A stretch of DNA of 36,648 bases from Pseudomonadota bacterium (GCA_018240325.1 JAFEFZ010000059.1:1-36648); one strand, 5' to 3'. Shown: positions 28,629 through 36,648, counted from the first letter of the stretch. The notes: generated by a model from the sequence alone, not told the origin. A program made the numbers and translations.

Positions 28629-29663
28629 TCACTTGGCGTACTGCTTGATCAGCGCGCGCGCTTCCTCGAGCAGCTTCTTGCCGTCGGCGCCCTTGGCGCC
28701 GACCGCCTTGATCCACTCGTCGTCGACGCCGGCGGTGGCCTTGACCCAGCGCTCGTACTCGGCTTCGGAAATGAAGTGGATCTTCTCGCCGGCCTCGCGC
28801 GCCAGCTTCTGGTGCGCGGCGACGATGTCGTCGAAGCCGGTCTAGCCGGGCCAGGCCGAGGTGGCCAGGCCCGCGTTGTCGTCGATCACCTTCTTCAGCT
28901 CGGGCGGCAGGCTGTCGTACTTGGCCTGGTTCATCGCGAACGCGAAGATCGTGTTGCCCATGCGCGGCAGCCCCGGCGGGGTGTCGAGCGCGTAGCGCGC
29001 GATGTCCTGCAGCTTGATCGACGGCACGCCTTCCCACGGCACGCTGGCGCCGTCGATCACGCCCTTGCTCAACGCCTCGGGCACCGCCGGCAGCGGCATC
29101 TGCACCGGCGTGGCGCCCAGCGCCGTGATGAACTGGCTGTTGATGCGCGTGGCGCCGCGGATCTTCAGGCCCTTCAGGTCCTCCATCTTGGTCGGCGTCT
29201 TGTCCTTGAAGTGGAACAGCGTGCCGTCGTGCACGTGCATGAAGATCAGCTTGGTGCCCTTGAACTCGTCGAGCGCGTTCTTGTTGACGTAGGTCCACAG
29301 CGCCTGGCTGCCCGACCTGGCGGTGGCGGCCATGAACGGCAGCTCGAAGACTTCGCTCTTGATGAAGCGGCCGGCCGCGCAGGTGGGGACGGTCCAGACG
29401 AGGTCGGCGACGCCGTCGCGCGCGTGGTCCATCAGGTCGGCGGGCTTGCCGCCGAGCTGCATCGACGGGTAGATCTGGCACTTCAGCCGGTCGTTGGATT
29501 CCTTGTTGATCTTGTTGCACCAGGGCTGGATCAGGTTGACCTGCGCCGCCGAGGTGCTGGCCAGGAAGTGGTGCACCTTCAGCACCACCTGCTGGGCCTG
29601 CGCGCCTGCTGCGGCCAGCAGCGCGGCGCCGGCCAGGAGAGTGCGGGTGAACAGCTTCGACAT
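28629..29663 (-). pseudogene. dctP: TRAP transporter substrate-binding protein DctP, amber-interrupted
   Basis: A DctP-family periplasmic binding protein. Signal peptide 1-23 (LLAGAALLAAAGAQAQ), then VLKVHHFLASTSAAQ, MQLGGKPADLMDHARDGVAD, GLKIRGATRINSQFI and GASVPWEGVP. Codon 274 is TAG (plus 28842-28844), but the frame continues with 70 family-like codons (TGFDDIVAAHQKLAREAGEK; a Lys-rich helix ending KQYAK) to TGA at 28629. The full product would be 344 codons, the usual size. A single base change (for example AAG, CAG or GAG to TAG) explains it; sequencing error or amber suppression are alternatives. Start ATG 29663 has AAGGAG upstream. Confidence 0.85.
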
Positions 29664-29700
29664 CGTCGTCTCCTTTGTCTGCAGAATGGAGGAATGCACC

Positions 29701-31029
29701 TCAGCCGAAGGTCCGGACCAGGACCAGCGACAGGCTCGGGAACAGCACCAGCGCGACGATGCGCACCAGGTCCGACAGCAGGAAGGGCACCACGCCCTTG
29801 AAGGTCTCGACCAGCGGCACGTCCTTGGCCAGCCGGTTGATGATGTAGACGTTCATGCCCACCGGCGGATGCACCAGCCCGATCTCCACCACCATCAGCG
29901 CGAGGATACCGAACCAGATCGACTTGTCGGCCGCGGGCATGCCCCAGAAATCCAGCCCCATGATCATCGGGTAGAAGATCGGGATCGTCAGCAGGATCAT
30001 CGCCAGGCTGTCCATCACGCAGCCCAGGAAGATGTAGATCACCAGGATCATCGCCAGCACCAGCAGCGCCGGCATGCCGCTGCCCTTGACCCAGGCCGCC
30101 AGCTCGACGGGCATCTGCGACAGCGCCAGCGTGGTGTTGAGCATGTCGGCGCCGATCAGCACCAGGTAGATCATCGCGGTGGCCTGCGCGGTGCCCAGCG
30201 CGCTTTGCATCAGCCCCTGCCAGCGCATGCCGCCGGTCACCACCGCCAGGATGCCGCAGGCGGCCGCGCCGATCGCCGCCGCCTCGGTCGGGTTGGCCCA
30301 GCCGCCGTAGATGCCGACGATCACCACCAGGAACACGAGCAGCACCGGGAACACTTCGGCGAGCGATTTCAGCCGCACGCTCCAGGGCGCGCGCTCGCCC
30401 GCCGGCCCGATTGCGGGCTTCCACGCCACCAGCAGCCGGATCACCAGCATGTAGCCGACCATCGCGATCACGCCGGGCAGCACCGCCGCCATGAACAGCT
30501 TGCCGATCGACTCCTGCGTCAGGATCGCGTAGATCACCAGCGGCACCGACGGCGGGATCATGATCCCGAGCGTGCCGCCGGCCGCGAGCGCGCCGGTGGC
30601 CAGGCTGCCCGCGTAGCCGTGGCGGCGCAGCTCGGGCAGCGCCACCTGGCCCATCGTCGCCGCGGTGGCCAGCGACGAGCCGCAGATCGCGCCGAAGCCG
30701 GCGCAGGCGCCCACCGCCGCCATCGCCACGCCGCCCGGGCGGTGGCCCAGGTAGGCGCTGACGAAGCGGAACAGGCTGCGCGACAGCCCGCCGTGGGTGG
30801 CGAACTGGCCCATCAGCATGAACAGCGGCAGCACCGCCAGGTCGTAGTTGGACAGGCGCGCGAAGGCCAGGTTCTTGAGCGAGTTCAGCAGCGGCGCGGC
30901 GTTGCCGCCGTTGAGGTACAGGAAGCCGCCGGCGCCGCCGATGAACATCGCGATGCCGATGGGCACGCGCACCACCAGCATCGCCAGCAGCACGGCGAAC
31001 ACCGCGCCGCCGACGGCGATGCCGCTCAT
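29701..31029 (-). CDS. dctM: TRAP transporter large permease subunit DctM
   Basis: A 442-aa DctM-type large subunit with about 12 hydrophobic segments: AVFAVLLAMLVVRVPIGIAM at the start, GALAAGGTLGIMIPPSVPLV (the conserved Gly/Pro-rich signature) in the middle, and LVHPPVGMNVYIINRLA near the end. It couples Na+ entry to uptake of a carboxylate delivered by DctP. It lies 58 nt downstream of dctQ and 37 nt upstream of dctP. The substrate is unknown. It is unlikely to work well if the binding protein is truncated. Confidence 0.93.
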   Translation of the reverse strand: MSGIAVGGAVFAVLLAMLVVRVPIGIAMFIGGAGGFLYLNGGNAAPLLNSLKNLAFARLSNYDLAVLPLFMLMGQFATHGGLSRSLFRFVSAYLGHRPGGVAMAAVGACAGFGAICGSSLATAATMGQVALPELRRHGYAGSLATGALAAGGTLGIMIPPSVPLVIYAILTQESIGKLFMAAVLPGVIAMVGYMLVIRLLVAWKPAIGPAGERAPWSVRLKSLAEVFPVLLVFLVVIVGIYGGWANPTEAAAIGAAACGILAVVTGGMRWQGLMQSALGTAQATAMIYLVLIGADMLNTTLALSQMPVELAAWVKGSGMPALLVLAMILVIYIFLGCVMDSLAMILLTIPIFYPMIMGLDFWGMPAADKSIWFGILALMVVEIGLVHPPVGMNVYIINRLAKDVPLVETFKGVVPFLLSDLVRIVALVLFPSLSLVLVRTFG

Positions 31030-31087
31030 GGGACGATCCTGCGCACTGCGTGCTCCGGAATCCGCGCTCGGGAGCGGCCCGGCGCGC

Positions 31088-31630
31088 TCATGCGAGCGCC
31101 CCGCGGCGCGCTGCCCGCACGAAGTGCGCGGCCATGTAGAAGCCGGCCAGCGCCATCAGCACGAAGCCCGGCACCATCGCCAGGCGCACTACCCACATCG
31201 GCCAGTCGAGGATCGCCGAGCTTTCGCCCACCTCGCGCAGCGCGAACGCGCCCACCGCCGTGCGCCACGCAACCACCGCGCCGAACAGGCCGATCAGCGT
31301 CGAGCCGATGGCGTCGAGCCACATCACCTTGGCCGCCGACCAGTGCTGGGTGAAGAAGTCGACTTTGACGTCGCCGCGGTTCAGGTGGCAGTAGGCGAAG
31401 AAGAACGACGCGCCGACGGCCGAGCCCATCTCGACCAGCTCGAAGTCGCCGGGCACCGGCATCGACACCAGCTTGCGCCCGACGATCGACACGATCGACA
31501 TCGCGACGATCGCGACGAACACCAGGCCGCCGACGACGGCGGCCGCCTTGCTGACCGCCAGCAGGGCGCGGCCGAAAGGCCCGAAGCCGGCAGCCGTGCC
31601 GGCTGGCGCATCGACGGGCGGTTCATGCAT
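31088..31630 (-). CDS. dctQ: TRAP transporter small permease subunit DctQ
   Basis: A 180-aa DctQ-type small subunit with four hydrophobic helices (about residues 24-50, 65-85, 100-125, 145-165). Family-like segments include VSIVGRKLVSMPVPGDFELV, GASFFFAYCHLNRGDVKVDF and a Trp-rich loop. First gene of the TRAP operon. ATG 31630 is taken as start. A promoter is not obvious in 31631-31760. Confidence 0.9.
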   Translation of the reverse strand: MHEPPVDAPAGTAAGFGPFGRALLAVSKAAAVVGGLVFVAIVAMSIVSIVGRKLVSMPVPGDFELVEMGSAVGASFFFAYCHLNRGDVKVDFFTQHWSAAKVMWLDAIGSTLIGLFGAVVAWRTAVGAFALREVGESSAILDWPMWVVRLAMVPGFVLMALAGFYMAAHFVRAARRGALA

Positions 31631-31998
31631 ATCGGCAGCTCCCGCGCGTTGCGTGTGGCCCGCGGCGCATGCAATGCCGGGTGCACGGGCCTTGGCCCGA
31701 GGCGGCCTGCGGCCGCTTCGGGTCGCGAACCGACAGCGAAGGGGCAGGTTTCACGTCAGGGTTCTCCCAGGCGTCGGCGCGGGCGCACCGGCAACGGCGG
31801 CTGATTATCAGGAGCGGCCCGATCCTGGCCCAGAGGGAAATCCTTCAGAAGGAGCGTGCCGCCGGCCGGAATTCCCGGCGCACGGATCGCGCGGCACGCC
31901 GGGCCGGCACCTGCGCCGCGGTGCAGCCGCGGGCCGCGCTTCGGGGATCGGCGGCGCTGCCCGCCGGATACCATCGCCGCTTTCGCGGGAGTGCGGCG
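31631..31998. other. Intergenic region between dctQ and bfr-like gene
   Basis: 368 nt between divergent genes with no credible gene. Small perfect palindromes are present: CTGATTATCAG (31801-31811) and CCTTCAGAAGG (31842-31852). They could be protein-binding sites for either direction; nothing identifies the protein. Confidence 0.4.
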
Positions 31999-32466
31999 AT
32001 GAAGGGCGATCCGAAGGTGGTGGCGGGCCTCAACGAGTACCTGTCGTTCGAGCTGACCGGCCACCGGCAGTACCTGCTGCACGCCGGCATGTGCCGGCAT
32101 TGGGGCTGGCAGCGCCTCGCCGGCATCCAGGACGCCTACAGCGCCGAAGAGACGCAGCATGCCGCGCGCATCATCACCCGCATCCTGATGCTCGGCGGCA
32201 GCCCCGCGCCGCGCGAGCTGCGCACGATCGCCGGCGCGCCGACCGTGCCCGAGCAGCTCGCGCTCGACCGCGAACTGGTCGCCGCCGCGATCGTGCACCT
32301 GCGCGCTGCGGTCGCCGACTGCGAGCAGGCGCGCGACTACGCCAGCCGCGCGCTGCTGCGCGAGATGGTCGATGACGAGGAACGGCACCTGCACTGGCTC
32401 GACACCGAAACCGCGCTGATCGGCAAGGTCGGGCTGCCGAACTACCTGCAGGCGCAGCTCGGCTGA
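31999..32466 (+). CDS. bfr: Bacterioferritin-like protein lacking heme ligand and one ferroxidase Glu
   Basis: A 155-aa bacterioferritin-family protein, ungapped against E. coli Bfr from memory over nearly its whole length (MKGDPKVV start, GLPNYLQAQ end). Ferroxidase ligands Glu18, Tyr25, Glu51, His54, Glu127 and His130 are present. The heme-binding Met52 is Thr, and the bridging ligand Glu94 is Val. It may therefore not bind heme and may have altered or lost ferroxidase activity, acting as a structural or mixed-shell subunit with another Bfr. It is monocistronic between dctQ (divergent) and the ABC ATPase gene (convergent). Confidence 0.88.
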   Translation: MKGDPKVVAGLNEYLSFELTGHRQYLLHAGMCRHWGWQRLAGIQDAYSAEETQHAARIITRILMLGGSPAPRELRTIAGAPTVPEQLALDRELVAAAIVHLRAAVADCEQARDYASRALLREMVDDEERHLHWLDTETALIGKVGLPNYLQAQLG

Positions 32467-32527
32467 GCACCCGCTCGGTCGCGCCGGTCTGCTTCACAGG
32501 CCCTGCGCGCACGGGCGCTGTCGGCCC

Positions 32528-32547
32528 GGCGGCCCCGCGGCGCCGCC
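32528..32547. terminator. Hairpin between bfr-like and ABC ATPase genes
   Basis: A 6-bp stem (GGCGGC at 32528-32533, GCCGCC at 32542-32547) with an 8-nt loop between convergent stops. A weak candidate for a shared terminator. Confidence 0.3.
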
Positions 32548-32555
32548 ATCGCGCG

Positions 32556-33860
32556 TCACCCTTCGGTGTCCGCGGCGTCGTCTTCGTCGCCGCTGGGCAG
32601 CGTGAGCATGCCGGTGTGGTAGTCGTACTCGAAGACTTCGCCGTGCCGGCCCCAGGCGATCAGCGTGTGCAGCACGCGCGCGGCCTCGGCCTGGCTCAGG
32701 TGTTCGGCCAGCAGGCTCAGGAACGGCTCCTGCGGCAGCCGCCCGTCGGGTTCCTCCTCGAGGCTGCGGCGGATGTGCGCGGCCAGCGGCACGTGCGCGA
32801 TCAGCTGCTGGCCGAACAGCTCCTGGCGCAGCGTGTGTGCACCCTCGGCGTAGCGGCGCCCGAGCGGCGTGATCTTCACGTCGCCGCGCTCGAGCTGAAC
32901 CAGCCCCAGCAGCGCGAGGGCGTGCGCGGCGGCCAGCAGCTCGGCGTCGGCCAGCTGGGCCTCTTCGGCCAGCGCCGGCAGGTCGGCGCTGCCGTCGAAC
33001 GGCGCCGCGATCAGCAGCTGCAGCAGCCCGTCCATGCGCGCGACGTCGGTATCGGGCAGGCGCTCGGCCAGCGGCGCATGCGCAGCGGCGCGGCCCGCGC
33101 CGGCGGTCATCAGCGCATAGATCTCGTCGATCAGCAGGCGCACGTCGGCGCTGTCGGGCGCGCGCGGGCGCGGCAGCCGCACCGCAGTCTGGCTGCGGAT
33201 GCGCCCGGGATTGCTGGCGAAGACCAGCACCCGGTCGGCCATCAGCACCGCCTCCTCGATGTTGTGCGACACCACCAGCATCGCCTTCGTGGGCATCGTG
33301 CCGCTGCGCCACAGCTCGAGGATGTCGTCGCGCAGGCGCTCGCCGGTGAGCACGTCCAGCGCCGAGAAGGCCTCGTCCATCAGCAGCACTTCGGGCTCGG
33401 TGACGAGCGCGCGCGCGATGCCCACGCGCTGGCGCATGCCGCCCGAGAGCTCGCGCGGCAGCGCGCCCTCGAAGCCGCCCAGCCCGATCAGCGCGATCGC
33501 GCGTGCGGCCCTCGGCGCGCGCTGCGCCGGCGGCATGCCGCGCGCCTCGAGCCCGAGCTCGACGTTCTGCTGCACCGTCAGCCACGGGAACAGCGCGAAC
33601 GACTGGAACACCATGCCGATGCCGCGCACCGGCCCGTACAGCGGCCGGCCGCGCCAGCGCACTTCGCCGCCGTCGGCCTCGATCAGCCCGGCCATGATGC
33701 GCAGCAGCGTGCTCTTGCCCGATCCCGAAGCCCCGAGCAGCGACACGATCTCGCCCTCGCGCAGCGTGAAGTCGACGCCGTCGAGCACGCGCCGTTCGTG
33801 GCCGTCGGCCGAGCGGAAGCTCTTGCCGACGCCGCTGAGTTCGAGGATCGCTGCGGCCAT
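32556..33860 (-). CDS. ABC transporter ATPase (NitT/TauT type) with C-terminal accessory domain
   Basis: A 434-aa ATPase. The N-terminal about 250 residues are a nitrate/sulfonate-type ABC domain: Walker A GASGSGKST (43-51), Q-loop FQSFALFPWLTV, signature LSGGMRQR (138-145), Walker B VLLMDEAFSALD (158-169), switch His in VVSHNIEEAV. Residues about 255-434 form the AAA-associated C-terminal domain known in a subgroup of these ATPases; it resembles winged-helix-like segments and ends in an acidic tail (DEDDAADTEG). Start ATG 33860 is 13 nt after the permease stop. The substrate cannot be told; no binding protein is encoded nearby. Confidence 0.9.
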   Translation of the reverse strand: MAAAILELSGVGKSFRSADGHERRVLDGVDFTLREGEIVSLLGASGSGKSTLLRIMAGLIEADGGEVRWRGRPLYGPVRGIGMVFQSFALFPWLTVQQNVELGLEARGMPPAQRAPRAARAIALIGLGGFEGALPRELSGGMRQRVGIARALVTEPEVLLMDEAFSALDVLTGERLRDDILELWRSGTMPTKAMLVVSHNIEEAVLMADRVLVFASNPGRIRSQTAVRLPRPRAPDSADVRLLIDEIYALMTAGAGRAAAHAPLAERLPDTDVARMDGLLQLLIAAPFDGSADLPALAEEAQLADAELLAAAHALALLGLVQLERGDVKITPLGRRYAEGAHTLRQELFGQQLIAHVPLAAHIRRSLEEEPDGRLPQEPFLSLLAEHLSQAEAARVLHTLIAWGRHGEVFEYDYHTGMLTLPSGDEDDAADTEG

Positions 33861-33873
33861 CGTCGCCCATCCG

Positions 33874-35604
33874 TCAGAAGTGCATCCGGTCTTCGGCGAG
33901 CCGGTACAGCCGCCGCCAGACCAGGTGGTTCAGTGCGATCACGTAGGTGCACATCACGCCGATGCCCAGCGCCACGCGCGCGAAGTCGCCCTTGGCCGTC
34001 ATCTGCGCGATGTAGCTGCCCAGCCCCTGCGCCATCAGCGTGGTGTCGCCCCACGACACGTATTCGGCGACGATGCTCGCGTTCCACGACCCGCCGCTGG
34101 CGGTGATCGCGCCGGTCACGAAGCTCGGGAAAATCGCCGGCAGCAGCCAGCGCCGCCACTCCAACCAGCCGGCCAGGCCGAGGTTGCCGGCCGCGTAGCG
34201 CAGCTCGGTGGGGATGCCCGATGCGCCCGCGATCACGTTGAACAGGATGTACCACTGCGTGCCCAGCACCATCAGCGGCGACAGCCAGATGTCCGGGTTC
34301 AGCCGCCAATGCACGATCGCGACCACCGCCAGCGGGAACAGCAGGTTGGCCGGGAACGCGGCCAGGAACTGCGCCAATACCTGCAGCCGGCCTGCCCAGC
34401 GCGGGTTCAGGCCGATCCACACGCCCACGGGCACCCACACCAGCGCGGCCAGCGCGATCAGCACGAGCACGCGCGCCAGCGTGAACAGGCCCAGCACCAG
34501 CACGCGGCCGACCTCGGCCAGGCCGACGTCGGCGTGGACGAACACCGCCAGCCGCCACAGCGCGTACAGCGCTGCCGCCGCGATCAGCGCGTCGAGCGCG
34601 CGCTGCAGCCGCGGCGAGGCGGCGCGGCTGCGCGCACGGATCGAGGTGCCGTCGTAGGCCAGCGGCCAGGCCGCGAGGCTGCGCTCGAACAGCCGCACGC
34701 CGCGCGCCGCCACCGCCTGCACGCCGTGCGCGCGCCGCAGCCAGGCCAGCAGCCACGAGCGCGGCACCGCGTCGCCGCCGCTTTCCTCGAAGCGGAACTT
34801 GTCGGCCCAGGCCACCAGCGGCCGGAACAGCAGCTGGTCGTACAGCGCGATGCCGGCGGCCATCGCCGCAATGGCCCAGCCGATCGCGGCCAGGTCGCGC
34901 GTCTCGATCGCCAGCGCGATGTACGAGCCCACGCCCGGCAGCTTGATGCTCTGGTTCGACACCGAGATCGCTTCGGACGCGACCACGAAGAACCAGCCGC
35001 CCGACATCGACATCATCATGTTCCACAGCAGCGCCGGCATCGCGAACGGCAGCTCCAGCCGCCAGAAGCGCTGCCAGGCCGACAGCCGCAGCACGCGCGC
35101 CGCCTCCTGCAACTCGGTCGGCACCGTGCGCAGCGACTGGTACAGGCTGAAGGCCATGTTCCAGGCCTGCGAGGTGAAGATCGCGAAGATCGCCGCGCAC
35201 TCCACGCCCAGCAGGCTGCCCGGGAACAGCGCGATGAAGCCGGTCACGGTGATCGCCAGGAAGCCGAGGATCGGGATCGACTGCAGGATGTCCAGCAGCG
35301 GCACCAGCATGCGCTCGGCGGCGCGGTGCTTGGCGGCGAGCACCGCGAAGACACAGGCGAAGGCGAGCGACGCCAGCATCGCCAACGCCATGCGCAGCGT
35401 GGTGCGCAGCAGGTAGTACGGCAGCCGGCGCGGGTCCAGCGTCAGCGGCAGCGGCTCGCCGACGTGGTAGGGCTGCGCCATCTGTGCCGCGCCCCAGGCC
35501 AGCAGCACCAGCGCCGCCAGCACCAGCGGCAGCAGCGCCCAGTCCCAGCGGTTGACGCGGGCCTCGATGCCGGCGCGGGGAAAGAACTCGGGTTGGCGGT
35601 ACAT
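33874..35604 (-). CDS. ABC transporter permease, fused double unit (NitT/TauT type)
   Basis: A 576-aa permease made of two BPD_transp_1 units. Unit one (about 65-285) has LLDILQSIPILGFLAITVTG and the EAARVLRLSAWQRFWRLELP coupling loop. Unit two (about 385-570) has a matching LQVLAQFLAAFPANLLFPLA and LRYAAGNLGLAGWLEWRRWL loop. Each unit has five to six hydrophobic helices, so one polypeptide can form the whole pore. First gene of the two-gene operon. ATG 35604 gives a short N-terminal cytoplasmic tail before the first helix (LLPLVLAALVLLAWGAAQ). Confidence 0.9.
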   Translation of the reverse strand: MYRQPEFFPRAGIEARVNRWDWALLPLVLAALVLLAWGAAQMAQPYHVGEPLPLTLDPRRLPYYLLRTTLRMALAMLASLAFACVFAVLAAKHRAAERMLVPLLDILQSIPILGFLAITVTGFIALFPGSLLGVECAAIFAIFTSQAWNMAFSLYQSLRTVPTELQEAARVLRLSAWQRFWRLELPFAMPALLWNMMMSMSGGWFFVVASEAISVSNQSIKLPGVGSYIALAIETRDLAAIGWAIAAMAAGIALYDQLLFRPLVAWADKFRFEESGGDAVPRSWLLAWLRRAHGVQAVAARGVRLFERSLAAWPLAYDGTSIRARSRAASPRLQRALDALIAAAALYALWRLAVFVHADVGLAEVGRVLVLGLFTLARVLVLIALAALVWVPVGVWIGLNPRWAGRLQVLAQFLAAFPANLLFPLAVVAIVHWRLNPDIWLSPLMVLGTQWYILFNVIAGASGIPTELRYAAGNLGLAGWLEWRRWLLPAIFPSFVTGAITASGGSWNASIVAEYVSWGDTTLMAQGLGSYIAQMTAKGDFARVALGIGVMCTYVIALNHLVWRRLYRLAEDRMHF

Positions 35605-35756
35605 CGGGCGGGCCTGGCGCGGCCGCGCGATGATCCCATGCGCACGCGGGCCGGCGCCGCCCACCGTTGCGCGGCGGGCGGCTGCGCCGCGCCGTCCCGA
35701 TTGACCGCGGCACCGGCAGCGGCTCCAATCGTCGCGTTGCGAAGGAGGCCGAGGCG

Positions 35757-36248
35757 ATGCGACGCATGAATTCCGGGGCCGGTGCCGTGATCGCCGCGCT
35801 GCTCGTCGGGTTGATCGCGGCCGCGCCGCCTGTACGCGCCGAGGACGACGCGCTGGCCGCACTCGACGCGGGCCAGCGGCGGGTGGTGCAGAAGTTCCTC
35901 GCGAAGCAGGCAGCCGACGGCGCGTCGGCGAGTGCCGATGCGGTGCGCGTGCACGACCTCGACGGCGACGGGCAGCCCGAGATGGTGGTCGTGTGGACCT
36001 CCTACTTCGGCAACAGCAGCGCCAGTTCGCTGAGCGTGCTGGCGGTGGGCCGCATCAGCGACGGCAAGCGGCTGTGGCGCGAGGCTTCGACGGTGCCGCT
36101 CGACGGCATCGACCCCCGGCTCGACATCCGCGGCGCGGCGCTGCGCGTCGACACGCTGACGCTGGGGCCCAAGGACGCGCGCTGCTGCCCGACCCGCAAG
36201 GTCCATCGGGAATGGGCCTACCGCGGCGGCAAGCTGGCGGCGCCCTGA
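35757..36248 (+). CDS. Small exported protein with FG-GAP/VCBS-like motif
   Basis: A 163-aa protein with a clear signal peptide (AVIAALLVGLIAAAPPVRAE, cleavage after about residue 28). The mature part contains VHDLDGDGQPEMVVVWTSYF, an Asp-rich calcium-binding-like loop as in FG-GAP/VCBS repeats, and a CC pair (GPKDARCCPTRK) near the end. I do not recognise a named family. ATG 35757 has GGAGG upstream; ATG 35763 is also possible. It is divergent from the ABC permease. A strong hairpin follows at 36329-36363. Confidence 0.75.
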   Translation: MRRMNSGAGAVIAALLVGLIAAAPPVRAEDDALAALDAGQRRVVQKFLAKQAADGASASADAVRVHDLDGDGQPEMVVVWTSYFGNSSASSLSVLAVGRISDGKRLWREASTVPLDGIDPRLDIRGAALRVDTLTLGPKDARCCPTRKVHREWAYRGGKLAAP

Positions 36249-36328
36249 TCGCGCCGGCACCGGGCCGGCACCCGTGCGCCCGCGCGGCCCGCCGAGCGAC
36301 CAGCGGGACTGTGCCGTGATGCGGGCTT

Positions 36329-36363
36329 CGCGCTTCGCGCGGGCTGCGGGCGCGCGAAGCGCG
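36329..36363. terminator. Strong GC hairpin downstream of the exported-protein gene
   Basis: A perfect 13-bp stem CGCGCTTCGCGCG/CGCGCGAAGCGCG (36329-36341, 36351-36363) with a 9-nt loop, about 80 nt after the stop codon. There is no T-run; a stem this long may still act as terminator or RNA stabiliser. Confidence 0.45.
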
Positions 36364-36381
36364 GGTGCAGGGTTTCGCGTG

Positions 36382-36485
36382 GTGCAGCACTCGGGAAGAC
36401 CGATGGACGGGTCGTCCCGGCTGGCGCCGAGCGAAGCGGACACCCGAAGGTGCCGTGAGGACTTGCAAAGGCGCCAGCGCCGCAA
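36382..36485 (+). repeat. 104-bp direct repeat, copy A
   Basis: Aligns without gaps to 36545-36648 with 70 of 104 identical bases. It begins gtgcagcac and contains ATG 36403, which opens a 35-codon frame (MDGSSRLAPSEA..., REDLQRRQ) ending TAG at 36508. Many differences from copy B are synonymous (GAC/GAT twice, CGT/CGC, CTG/CTA, AGG/CGA), suggesting that a peptide was conserved. Confidence 0.65.
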
Positions 36486-36499
36486 GGGCGCGGCCTTAT

Positions 36500-36553
36500 G
36501 TGCTGCATAGCGTGGAACACTGCACTAGTGCAGTGTTCCACTCTGTGCAGCAC
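36500..36553. repeat. 54-bp near-perfect palindrome with 28-bp perfect core
   Basis: The core (36513-36540, centre ACTAGT at 36524-36529) is a perfect 28-bp palindrome. Outer arms GTGCTGCA (36500-36507) and TGCAGCAC (36546-36553) continue the same symmetry, with only two mismatched pairs in between. Its right arm is the start of repeat copy B. Such length points to a cruciform/hairpin element or a multi-dimer operator. Confidence 0.75.
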
Positions 36554-36648
36554 TTAAGAAAACCGATGGATTTGTCGTCCTGGCTAGGCGCAAACCGCAG
36601 CGATGCCCAGTGGCATCGCGAGGATTTGCAACGACGCCAGGGCGGCAA
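36545..36648 (+). repeat. 104-bp direct repeat, copy B (reaches window end)
   Basis: Second copy of the repeat at 36382. It contains ATG 36566 opening a frame MDLSSWLGANRSDAQW followed by HREDLQRRQGG that is still open at the window edge. 14 of 25 residues match the corresponding frame of copy A. It may be the start of a real gene whose body lies outside the window, with copy A a decayed duplicate. Confidence 0.6.

Noticed and set aside
31669..31998. N-terminal extension of the bacterioferritin gene
   Set aside because: The in-frame upstream residues are low-complexity Arg/Ala-rich and unlike any ferritin; MKGDPKVV at 31999 is the standard Bfr start.
36382..36648. Diversity-generating retroelement template/variable repeats
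   Set aside because: Differences are not concentrated at adenines, many are synonymous, and no reverse transcriptase is in the window.

Overview
The window is very GC-rich, with strongly G/C-biased third codon positions. Gene content (Atu-type terpene cluster, aerobic 2-aminobenzoyl-CoA pathway, aat-bpt pair, TRAP transporter, RES-Xre module) fits a betaproteobacterium of the Burkholderiales (Rubrivivax/Leptothrix-like). That placement is an inference; no rRNA or tRNA gene was seen.

Region 1 (1-345) has no gene. It carries two inverted copies of a palindromic repeat. Region 2 (346-13335) is a divergent catabolic cluster built around an acyclic-terpene-utilisation (Atu) core. On the minus strand are a TetR regulator, AtuA, a MaoC-type hydratase and an SDR. 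On the plus strand are the two carboxylase subunits (AtuC/AtuF-like), an AtuD-like acyl-CoA dehydrogenase and two crotonase-fold enzymes. Together these suit oxidation, carboxylation and hydration of geranyl/citronellyl-CoA-like methyl-branched substrates. A small foreign-looking insert (an HNH-like protein plus a DUF4160/DUF2442 pair) splits the minus-strand arm.

Region 3 (13336-18050) is an assortment: an RlpA-like remnant, a tandem pair of cysteine-conserving SpoIIAA/STAS-like paralogs, a RES-Xre toxin-antitoxin module and an MscS-family channel.

Region 4 (18051-24432) is a minus-strand operon for aerobic CoA-dependent anthranilate degradation. In transcription order it is the bifunctional 2-aminobenzoyl-CoA monooxygenase/reductase, a MarR regulator, an acyl-CoA dehydrogenase, 2-aminobenzoate-CoA ligase and a RidA-family protein. 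A perfect 15-bp operator-like palindrome overlaps a TTGACA -35 box upstream. Divergent from it are aat and bpt (N-degron transferases).

Region 5 (26061-31630, minus strand) holds a TRAP transporter (dctQ-dctM-dctP, with dctP broken by an in-frame amber codon), an alpha-methylacyl-CoA racemase-like enzyme and a Nudix hydrolase with an apparently decayed MBL-like tail. Region 6 holds a bacterioferritin-like gene missing key ligands, an ABC transporter pair (fused double permease and ATPase with a C-terminal accessory domain), a small exported protein, and, at the right edge, two diverged 104-bp direct repeats with a 54-bp near-perfect palindrome between them.
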